Below are positions 1 through 5,753 of a DNA stretch of 25,007 bases, in pieces. The translations under genes and the position numbers were made by a program. The notes under the pieces are model-generated. The model saw nothing but the letters and a program-made list of their open reading frames with translations, did no database searches and was not told the origin of the DNA. Numbering within the stretch: the stretch's first letter is position 1; the number at the start of each line of letters is the position of its first letter. This stretch comes from JBBSIN01 sp038232055 (GTDB lineage: Bacteria; Actinomycetota; Actinomycetes; JADGOV01): assembly GCA_038232055.1 (NCBI GenBank), contig JBBSIN010000035.1, forward strand, positions 1 to 25,007. The letters run 5' to 3'.

Positions 1-652
1 CCGAGGCCTGCTCGACCTCGGTCAACCGGGCTCGTTCCAGCGCCGCGGCGGCCAGCTGGGCAACCGTCAGCAGGTAGGCCCGGGCATCCGGGTCCGGTTC
101 CCCGCCCGCCGGATAGGCCAGAACCAGTACGGCGACAGCGTCTCTGCCGCGCCGCAGCCAGCGGCAGCACGGTGCACCCCCGAATAGTTCGGCGAGCTGG
201 GGATCGTCGGCGGTTGGCTCGTCGACGGCCACGGCGACCGGTTGGGCGAGGGGAGTCAAAGCGTCCCTCAGCTTGCCGGCCCGCGTCAGAGGGAGACCGC
301 TCAGGCGTTTGCGGGCACGCTCGGTGAGGTTGCGCTGGGCGAGCAGCTCGAACCGTCCCCCAGCCGGGGCGGAGCCGGCGCGGGTGAGCAGCGCGCCACA
401 CGCCGCTCCGGTCCCGTTGACAGCGGTGTCGATCACGGCCTGCCCCACCTGCTCGCCGGTCAGCGGCGCGGTAAGGGCGTCGATCAAAGTCTCGAGCTGG
501 CGATGCCGGTCGGCCACCCGCTCGGCGCGCTGCTGGTCGTGCTCAAGCAGCCGGTCGAGCTCCTCGCGCAGCTCCGCACTCAGCTCGAGTTGCGCGAGTG
601 TCGCTGCGAGCCGGCGACGGTGACGCCGGCCTGCCCTGCGAACAGCTCGCAC
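1..652 (-). CDS. GAF-domain sensor protein, 3' end beyond window
   Basis: An open minus-strand frame runs from about 652 off the left edge. It begins with a charged helical stretch (about residues 14-50, pattern LAQLELSAELREELDRLL, a coiled-coil linker) and continues into a GAF-like domain with 'GAACGALLTRAG', 'RFELLAQRNL' and a closing helix 'LLTVAQLAAAALERARL'. GAF domains of this kind usually precede a histidine kinase or SpoIIE-type phosphatase module in actinobacteria, but the output domain lies outside the window. A GTG at 650-652 has a purine-rich tract (GGGGAAGGGG) just upstream and is a possible start. It lies about 70 nt inside the upstream GAF gene, so the two frames could instead be one two-GAF protein broken by a frameshift. 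The frame and coding character are clear. The start and the integrity of the gene are not. Confidence 0.6.
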   Translation of the reverse strand, partial: MRAVRRAGRRHRRRLAATLAQLELSAELREELDRLLEHDQQRAERVADRHRQLETLIDALTAPLTGEQVGQAVIDTAVNGTGAACGALLTRAGSAPAGGRFELLAQRNLTERARKRLSGLPLTRAGKLRDALTPLAQPVAVAVDEPTADDPQLAELFGGAPCCRWLRRGRDAVAVLVLAYPAGGEPDPDARAYLLTVAQLAAAALERARLTEVEQAS

Positions 653-1077
653 AGTGCCCCTTCCCCGCCGCTGTCGCTGAAGGCCTGCGGCACGGTGGCG
701 TACAGATTCAGCGCGCCGATCGTCTTGCCCTGCGGTGCGAGCGGTAGCGAGAGCATCGACAGCACGCCGTGGTCGACCGCGAGCTTCGGGTACTCCCCCC
801 ACCGGGTCTCCTCGGCCATCACCGGGGCGTACACGGGGGTTCCGCTGCGCAGCGCCTCCAGGCAGGGACCATCGCCGTTTGCGTACTGCATCTCATCGAG
901 CTGACGACTCAGCTCGTTCGCCGCGGCCATCGTCTCCACGGTCTCGCCCCGTGGCTCGCTGGTGAGCAGGACGCAGGTCTCCCGCGCGTCGCGGTCCGCC
1001 ATGACGCGGCAGCAGTTCCGCACCGCACGCGGGCAACCCCCACCGAGAGGGTCTCGGCGGGCAAAGTCACGGCGCAC
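580..1077 (-). CDS. GAF-domain protein
   Basis: A 165-aa protein that is essentially one GAF domain of the type found in actinobacterial GAF/ANTAR and sensor proteins. The diagnostic segments are 'LDEMQYANGDGPCLEAL' (about 61-77), 'ETRWGEYPKLA', 'GVLSMLSLPL' and 'GALNLYA', ending with the helix 'ALCELFAGQAGVTVA'. GAF domains bind small ligands or mediate dimerisation; no ligand can be inferred. The protein stops about 15 residues after the last helix, and a second helical/GAF frame opens in the -1 register over the same bases. The pair may therefore be one tandem-GAF sensor split by an indel near 605-640, or two overlapping genes. The first 20 residues (Arg/Pro/Gly-rich) do not look like domain sequence, so the ATG at 1077 is uncertain. 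Confidence 0.65.
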   Translation of the reverse strand: MRRDFARRDPLGGGCPRAVRNCCRVMADRDARETCVLLTSEPRGETVETMAAANELSRQLDEMQYANGDGPCLEALRSGTPVYAPVMAEETRWGEYPKLAVDHGVLSMLSLPLAPQGKTIGALNLYATVPQAFSDSGGEGALCELFAGQAGVTVAGSQRHSRNSS

Positions 1078-1171
1078 AGGACCGTCGTCACTGTCCGTCT
1101 ATATCCGTTCAACATAAGTCACACACGGCAGTAGTGCGCCCCGCGTTGCCGGTCTGCCGCGGAACTCGTGG

Positions 1172-1339
1172 TACGGTGGCGCCGGTTGCAGTTGCAGTTC
1201 CTCGCCCGTTCTTAAACGCCCGCGGAGTGTGATCGCGGGCGTTTTCTCGTTTCCCGCGGAACTTCCCGGGAGGGGGACGGCGGCAGCCCGGGGCTCCGCA
1301 CAGTGCGGGCACCGACATCGTCCTCCAAGGGGAGACAGC
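1172..1339 (+). promoter_or_regulatory. Promoter and leader region of the cold-shock gene
   Basis: A -10-like TACGGT lies at 1172-1177. It is followed by a tandem GTTGCA repeat (1185-1196, plus a partial third copy), then a strong hairpin at 1214-1244, and a ribosome binding site (AAGGGGAG, about 1327-1333) 6-7 nt before the ATG at 1340. The leader would be roughly 155-160 nt, a length typical of cold-shock transcripts. No convincing -35 was found at 17-18 nt spacing, so the promoter call is tentative. The hairpin and ribosome binding site are directly visible. Confidence 0.45.
1214..1244 (+). terminator. Terminator-like hairpin inside the csp leader
   Basis: AAACGCCCGCG at 1214-1224 pairs perfectly over 11 bp with CGCGGGCGTTT at 1234-1244 around a 9-nt loop. 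A T-rich stretch follows (TTTTCTCGTTT). It lies about 95 nt upstream of the csp start codon and downstream of the probable promoter. No plus-strand gene upstream needs termination, so an attenuator or RNA thermoswitch role is possible (inference). It could also simply insulate csp from upstream read-through. Confidence 0.6.
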
Positions 1340-1543
1340 ATGACGCAAGGCACCGTGAAGTGGTTCAACGCAGAGAAGGGCTTCGGCTTCATCGCCCAGG
1401 ACGGAGGCGGCGCCGACGTGTTCGTGCACTTCTCCGCGATCGCGGCTGACGGCTACCGCTCGCTCGATGAGAACCAGCGCGTCGAGTTCGAGGTCAAGCA
1501 GGGCCCGAAGGGCCCGCAGGCCGAGCAGGTACGGCCCGTCTGA
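1340..1543 (+). CDS. Cold-shock protein, CspA family
   Basis: A 67-aa single cold-shock domain (OB fold) with the full family signature: N-terminal 'GTVKWFNAEKGFGFI' carrying RNP1 (KGFGFI, residues 13-18) and RNP2 (VFVHF, 27-31), ending 'GPQAEQVRPV'. These proteins bind single-stranded RNA and DNA in the cytoplasm and act as RNA chaperones. The length is that of the family. The ATG at 1340 follows an AAGGGGAG ribosome binding site; an in-frame upstream extension to 1229 would add 37 residues foreign to the family and is rejected. The gene converges on a DEAD-box RNA helicase gene, and the two share a terminator. Both families are commonly cold-induced, so the pairing suggests related RNA-remodelling roles. 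Confidence 0.97.
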   Translation: MTQGTVKWFNAEKGFGFIAQDGGGADVFVHFSAIAADGYRSLDENQRVEFEVKQGPKGPQAEQVRPV

Positions 1544-1564
1544 GCTAGCACGGCGTACGACAGC

Positions 1565-1598
1565 AAGAGGGGCTCCAGCCACGGCTGGAGCCCCTCTT
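1565..1598. terminator. Bidirectional intrinsic terminator between csp and the helicase
   Basis: A 16-bp perfect inverted repeat (AAGAGGGGCTCCAGCC at 1565-1580 with its complement at 1583-1598). In practice the apex closes as a CACG-type tetraloop. The A-tract on one side and T-tract on the other let it work in both directions. It sits 22 nt after the csp stop and 35 nt after the helicase stop on the opposite strand. Confidence 0.9.
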
Positions 1599-1632
1599 TG
1601 CGCGTCCGGGTCGCCGGTTGGCGGGGTAGCCG

Positions 1633-3171
1633 CTATCCGGTGGCGGCGGTGCGCGTGGCGGCGGTGCGCCAGGGCGTGCGATCGGGACGGCGCGTACCCG
1701 AGCCGCCCGACGCCGCCGTCGACCGCTGCTTCGAGCGGGGTCGCTGCGAGCGCGGCCGAGCCGCTCCGGACGGGGCCGGCGGGGTAGCGACCTGGGTAAC
1801 AGCGACCGGGGGGATCGGTATGCCGGAGCTGGCGATCTCGCGTACCGCTGGGGAACCCGGCTCGACCCATGCGGGCGACGTCCCGACCCCGGCCTGCTCG
1901 TAGAGCCGGGTCATGCCGCGCACCTGATCCGGCTGCAGTAGCGACAGGACGACGCCGTTGGCGCCGGCCCGCGCGGTGCGACCGGACCGGTGCAGGTAGT
2001 CCTTGGCCTCGGCCGGCGGGTCGTAGTGCAGGACGAGGTCGACATCGTCGACGTGGATGCCGCGAGCCGCCACGTCGGTGGCGACGAGCACTCGCGCCGC
2101 ACCCGACGAGAACGCGTCGAGGGCGCGCTGCCGGGCGTTTTGCAGCAGGTTGCCGTGGATCGCGCCGGCTGGCACGCCGGTGCGCTGCAGCTGCTTGGCC
2201 AGCCGGTCGGCACCGTGCTTGGTGCGAACGAAGATCAGCGTACGGCCGGGGCGGGCCGCTATCTCGGCGGTCACTGCAAGCTTGTCCTCTGCCCGGACCG
2301 TGAACGCGCGGTGGTCCATCGTGGTGACGGAGGCAACCGCCGACTCGACGGCGTGCATGGCCGGGGCGGTCAGGAAGCGCGCGACGATTTTGTCGACACC
2401 CTTGTCGAGGGTCGCGGAGAAGAGCAGCCGTTGCGCGTCCGGCTGCGTCTGGCCGAGCAGCTCGGTGACGACGGGCAGGAAGCCGAGGTCTGCCATGTAG
2501 TCGGCCTCGTCGAGGACCGTGATCGACACCCGGTCGAGCGAGCACTCGCCCTGACCGATGAGGTCCACCAGCCGTCCGGGGGTGGCGATGACGACGTCGG
2601 CACCCCGGCGCAGTGCGTCGATCTGGCGACGCATGGACGCTCCGCCGTACACAGCCGTGACCCGTACGTCGAGGGCTTGGCCCAGCGGCGCAAGCACCTC
2701 CTTCACCTGCTCGGCAAGTTCCCGGGTCGGGACGAGGACGAGGCCGCGCGGCTTGCCTGGCACGCGTCCTTCGCCGGCGATGCGGGCGAGCAGGGGCAGC
2801 CCGAAGGCGAGGGTCTTGCCCGACCCGGTCTGAGCACGGCCGAGGACGTCACGGCCAGCGAGTGCGTCGGGGATGGTGCGGGCCTGGATGGCGAACGGCG
2901 CCTGGACGCCGCGGCGGTCAAGCGCGATGACGAGCCGGTCGGGCAGGCCCAGGGCGGCGAAGCTCTTCGCCGCCGGCGGGGCCGTTGCTGCCGCAGCCGC
3001 AAAGGCGCGCTCGAGGTCGAGAGCGGGGCTCGTCGGCCTGGTCGTACCTGTGGTCGTGGCCGTGCTGTGCCGCCGGCCGGATCGGTTGCCGGACCGAGTG
3101 GACGGGCGGCGAGAGGGGTCTGGCGTTCGTGTGTGTGGCTCTCGCGCTTGTGACATACGTGCGTGTGGCAT
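1633..3171 (-). CDS. DEAD-box ATP-dependent RNA helicase
   Basis: A 512-aa helicase with all conserved motifs: Q motif (F71 to Q96), motif I AQTGSGKT (113-120), Ia PTRELA (148-153), Ib TPGR (197-200), II DEAD (221-224), III SAT (252-254), V ATDVAARGI (about 364-372) and VI HRSGRTARAG (394-403). It unwinds short RNA duplexes using ATP, typically in ribosome assembly or mRNA decay; the core is RhlE-like. About 70 N-terminal and 80 C-terminal residues are low-complexity, rich in Arg, Ser, Thr and Pro, and probably bind RNA. The ATG at 3171 is chosen because GGAG lies 10 nt upstream. An ATG at 3270 would add 33 residues without homology, and the ATG at 3156 lacks a ribosome binding site. The gene is convergent with csp. 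Confidence 0.93.
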   Translation of the reverse strand: MPHARMSQAREPHTRTPDPSRRPSTRSGNRSGRRHSTATTTGTTRPTSPALDLERAFAAAAATAPPAAKSFAALGLPDRLVIALDRRGVQAPFAIQARTIPDALAGRDVLGRAQTGSGKTLAFGLPLLARIAGEGRVPGKPRGLVLVPTRELAEQVKEVLAPLGQALDVRVTAVYGGASMRRQIDALRRGADVVIATPGRLVDLIGQGECSLDRVSITVLDEADYMADLGFLPVVTELLGQTQPDAQRLLFSATLDKGVDKIVARFLTAPAMHAVESAVASVTTMDHRAFTVRAEDKLAVTAEIAARPGRTLIFVRTKHGADRLAKQLQRTGVPAGAIHGNLLQNARQRALDAFSSGAARVLVATDVAARGIHVDDVDLVLHYDPPAEAKDYLHRSGRTARAGANGVVLSLLQPDQVRGMTRLYEQAGVGTSPAWVEPGSPAVREIASSGIPIPPVAVTQVATPPAPSGAARPRSQRPRSKQRSTAASGGSGTRRPDRTPWRTAATRTAATG

Positions 3172-3358
3172 ACGTGTGGAACTCCGTTGCTGATCGATGG
3201 CCGCGTCAAGTGGGCTGCGGCGCGAACGGCCCGGCAATCCGCCGGTCCAGCATCGAACGAAGCACGTCACACAAGCGACCTACGGGCGGCTCGCCCGCGG
3301 GAGGGCGACGCCGAAGCGTCGCAGGCCTCAGTGTAGCGGAGACGCCCGACGCCGGGCC

Positions 3359-3454
3359 GGTCCGAGGAGTCGTCCGAGGAGATCAAGGGGCGCCACCTGC
3401 TGATACGGCATGACCGATCCTCGGACGATCTCTCGGACCGATCCTCGGACGATC
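3359..3454. repeat. Cluster of GTCCGAGG / CCTCGGAC repeats
   Basis: The 347-nt gap between the helicase start and the DUF3099 gene holds a 19-bp exact direct repeat, GACCGATCCTCGGACGATC, at 3412-3430 and 3436-3454 (24-nt period). Two copies of its core in the opposite orientation (GTCCGAGGA) lie at 3359-3367 and 3372-3380, and a degenerate copy lies between the direct repeats. The arrangement can form hairpins or act as a multi-site operator. A second short repeat, GCGTACGGGC twice, follows at about 3461-3480. No gene is supported in the gap. Confidence 0.75.
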
Positions 3455-3518
3455 ATGGCGGCGTACGGGCGCGTACGGGCGCCCGGGGCGGGTAAGCGGA
3501 CAGGCCGGTCGGCCGGCT

Positions 3519-3848
3519 TCAGCGCGGGCGGTCGTCCGGAGCTGCGCCGAGGCCCCGCCGCGAGTCCGGCGTGTAGAACGACGCGGGCCGGCGACGCGGG
3601 TCGGGTGCGGGGCCGGAGTTGGCGACGACGACGGACATCCACGGCAGGACGGTGGAGGCGACGATCAGCACAAGGAGATACGGAAAGGGGACGCCGAGCG
3701 TGAAGAGCACGATCGCCAGGATGAGGCACAGCGTCCGGATGCCCATCTTGATGATGTAGTTGCGCTGTCGGTTGTCGATCTCCTGTCGCCGGCTGCGTCC
3801 GGCGTCCGTCACGACGTGGACCTCGGTCTCCCGCCGGTTCCGACGCAT
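3519..3848 (-). CDS. DUF3099 family membrane protein
   Basis: A 109-aa protein with two adjacent hydrophobic segments: 'TLCLILAIVLFTLGV' and 'YLLVLIVASTVLPWMSVVVA'. They are preceded by a basic, charged N-terminus ('RRQEIDNRQRNYIIKMGIRT') and followed by a Pro/Arg-rich tail. This layout matches DUF3099, a small actinobacterial inner-membrane family of unknown function. The ATG at 3848 has GGAGG 8 nt upstream and is preferred over the ATG at 3884. The gene is divergent from the secreted-protein gene at 4086 across a 237-nt spacer. Confidence 0.8.
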   Translation of the reverse strand: MRRNRRETEVHVVTDAGRSRRQEIDNRQRNYIIKMGIRTLCLILAIVLFTLGVPFPYLLVLIVASTVLPWMSVVVANSGPAPDPRRRPASFYTPDSRRGLGAAPDDRPR

Positions 3849-3975
3849 GACGACAGCCTCCGCTCGCGCGGCCGGCGGGGGCATCCGGCCCGGCGCCGCG
3901 GCCGCTGAGTCACGCTACGCCCATCGGCGTTCCCATAGGCGTTCCTCCCGTCGCCACCGACTGCCGTTGCCGGTA

Positions 3976-4017
3976 CGTCAACTGACGTCGGCAGCAGGGT
4001 CAGATAACTGACAGTTG
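3976..4017. promoter_or_regulatory. Paired inverted repeats upstream of the secreted protein gene
   Basis: Two inverted repeats with GTCA/TGAC half-sites are centred 24 bp apart: CGTCA-AC-TGACG (3976-3987) and GTCAG-ATAA-CTGAC (3999-4012). An outer CAACTG (3979-3984) also pairs with CAGTTG (4012-4017). They lie 70-110 nt upstream of the start at 4086 in the divergent spacer, where a dimeric regulator could sit. No matching regulator is encoded nearby. Confidence 0.4.
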
Positions 4018-4085
4018 CTTGCCGATGGCCTTCAGTTAGGAGTCGGATGGCGACGTCCCAGTCGACGAGCCCTTGGGGGGGCCAC

Positions 4086-4982
4086 ATGAAGCGTCATGCA
4101 GGAGTCGTTCTCGCACTCGGAAGTGCGGTGGTGGTGGTCGCCGGTTCGGCGGCGGGAGGCGCCGCGGCCGGCCCGTCGGCACCGTCGAAGCAGTCGCTCC
4201 AGGGAAAGGTCCTCGGGTCGACCCACTGGCGCACGTTCCACTTCACGACCAGCGGCGGTACCACGCTGGAGCTGTCCACGGACGGCAACATCCTGTCCTA
4301 CCTGTCGCCGGATTCCACGAGCAACGGACGCTACGAGCACATCGGCGTCGGCGCGCGCGGCGAGGGCTACGTGCTGTGCTACGGCGGGCCTACCGGCGCG
4401 ATCAAGGCGTTCGACACCGGGACCGGCAACGTCGGCTTCGGTCCGTCGACCGACTCGCCACTGTCCGCCGTCCCCGCGACGGTGACCCGCAAGACCAGCA
4501 ACGGGCAGGCCACCCTCACCCAGAAGTTCGCCTTCGTGGGCGTGCAGCGCGAGCTCGACGTCACGATGAGCGTGAAGAACAACACCGGCTCGACGCTGTC
4601 GAACGTCATCCTGCGTCGACAGGTGGACTTCGACACCGACACCGGAGGCGCCGACGGCTGGGCCAACTTCCAGAACACGCACGCGGCGACGACGCATACC
4701 TCGGTCATCGCCTACAACCCGGCGTCGAAGGCTCCGGCCGGCAAGGAAGCGCACGGGATGATGCTTCGGCATCTCAGCGTGAGTTCCAACGTCGGGGCAA
4801 ACAGCAACACCGCGCTGGTCACCACTGACATCCTCGAGAGCGCATGCGACCCGGCGACCGTTCCGGGCGCCGTCCAGAACGGCACCGTCAACGGGGACTT
4901 CGGCGACACGATGCGCTACAAGCTGGGCTCGATCGGACCCGGTGCGACGAAGAGCGTGACGATGGCCTACATCCGCTTCTGA
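4086..4982 (+). CDS. Secreted protein of unknown function
   Basis: A 298-aa protein with a typical Sec signal peptide: basic start MKRH, a hydrophobic core (VVLALGSAVVVVAGSAA) and an AAA-type cleavage region near residues 26-29. The mature part is rich in Ser, Thr, Gly and Asn with alternating hydrophobic residues ('ATLTQKFAFVGVQRELDVTMSVKNNTGSTLSNVILRR' region), suggesting beta-sandwich folds. Only two cysteines are present in the mature part (in 'YVLCYGG' and 'ESACDPA'), so one disulfide is possible. I recognise no catalytic motif or named domain. The ATG at 4086 follows a G-rich ribosome binding site 4 nt upstream; an upstream in-frame ATG at 4047 would bury the signal peptide. A hairpin ends the unit at 5009-5042. 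Confidence 0.85.
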   Translation: MKRHAGVVLALGSAVVVVAGSAAGGAAAGPSAPSKQSLQGKVLGSTHWRTFHFTTSGGTTLELSTDGNILSYLSPDSTSNGRYEHIGVGARGEGYVLCYGGPTGAIKAFDTGTGNVGFGPSTDSPLSAVPATVTRKTSNGQATLTQKFAFVGVQRELDVTMSVKNNTGSTLSNVILRRQVDFDTDTGGADGWANFQNTHAATTHTSVIAYNPASKAPAGKEAHGMMLRHLSVSSNVGANSNTALVTTDILESACDPATVPGAVQNGTVNGDFGDTMRYKLGSIGPGATKSVTMAYIRF

Positions 4983-5008
4983 CTATCCGGCGAGTCACTG
5001 TCCGGCGA

Positions 5009-5042
5009 GTACGGGCCCCCGCTTCCCGGCGGGGGCTCGTAC
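5009..5042 (+). terminator. Terminator-like hairpin after the secreted protein gene
   Basis: A 14-bp stem with one mismatch (5009-5022 with 5029-5042), very GC-rich, with loop TTCCCG. It begins 27 nt after the stop at 4982. No clear U-tract follows, which is common for actinobacterial terminators. Confidence 0.65.
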
Positions 5043-5081
5043 CGTCTCCGGCCTGCCGTCCGTGGAATCCTGGCAGGCGTC

Positions 5082-5729
5082 ATGGGAGTCGGGGAGCAGG
5101 ACGGCGCGCGGACCGTCGAGGCGCCACCTCGGCTGGGGATTAGCGCCATGCAGGTGGCCGCTAGCGCCCTGGCCGCCGCATCGGCCGCCGTGGTGGCATC
5201 GCTCTTCGGCGTGGGCGGGACGGTGATCGGTGCCGCTCTCGTCAGCATCGTCGCCACGACGACCAGTGCCCTCTACCGCCATTGGGCCCGGCGTACGACG
5301 GACCGGCTCACCTCGCTAGCCGGACCGCTCTTCCAGCGTCCCGACCTTGGGAAGCTGCGGACCAGCCGCATTTCGTGGCGTCGGGTGGCGCTCGCCGCGG
5401 CACTGGTGTTCACGGTCGCGCTGGCCTCGATCACCGTCGTCGAGCTGTTCGCCGGCAAGTCGATCAGCGCATTGCTGGGCCGCAGCTCCGACGCCGGACC
5501 CACGGTCGAGAACGTGATCCACCCCGGCAAGCGCCGGTCCACCGAACCGTCGCCTGCGCAGACCCGATCCCCGACCGCGACGCCCTCCCCGAGCCCACGC
5601 CAACTCGGGCGCAGTGCCAGCCCCACTCCGCGGAGCAGTTCCAGTCCCAGCCAGAGTCCGACAGCGCCGAGCGGGTCGCCCTCGCCGACCGGCTCAGCGT
5701 CGGCCAGCCCGACGACCGGGCCCTCCTGA
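5082..5729 (+). CDS. Membrane protein with Ser/Pro-rich tail, unknown function
   Basis: A 215-aa protein. A hydrophobic, Ala/Gly-rich hairpin-like segment spans about residues 24-62 ('ASALAAASAAVVASLFGVGGTVIGAALVSIVATT'). A basic stretch 'YRHWARRTTDRL' follows, then a second transmembrane helix (about 101-125, 'VALAAALVFTVALASITVVEL') and a long tail of Ser, Pro and Thr (about 145-215). Such tails usually lie outside the membrane and span or contact the cell wall. Actinobacteria often carry proteins of this architecture without a known role. The ATG at 5082 is the only start that precedes the first helix closely, and its ribosome binding site is weak. The gene is convergent with the acyl-CoA dehydrogenase gene, with a 24-nt spacer. 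Confidence 0.75.
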   Translation: MGVGEQDGARTVEAPPRLGISAMQVAASALAAASAAVVASLFGVGGTVIGAALVSIVATTTSALYRHWARRTTDRLTSLAGPLFQRPDLGKLRTSRISWRRVALAAALVFTVALASITVVELFAGKSISALLGRSSDAGPTVENVIHPGKRRSTEPSPAQTRSPTATPSPSPRQLGRSASPTPRSSSSPSQSPTAPSGSPSPTGSASASPTTGPS

Positions 5730-5753
5730 CCGCCCCTGAGCGCCACCCGCGGC

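Noticed and set aside
3156..3270. Extended helicase N-terminus starting at 3270
   Set aside because: The additional residues lack homology, and a better ribosome binding site precedes the ATG at 3171.
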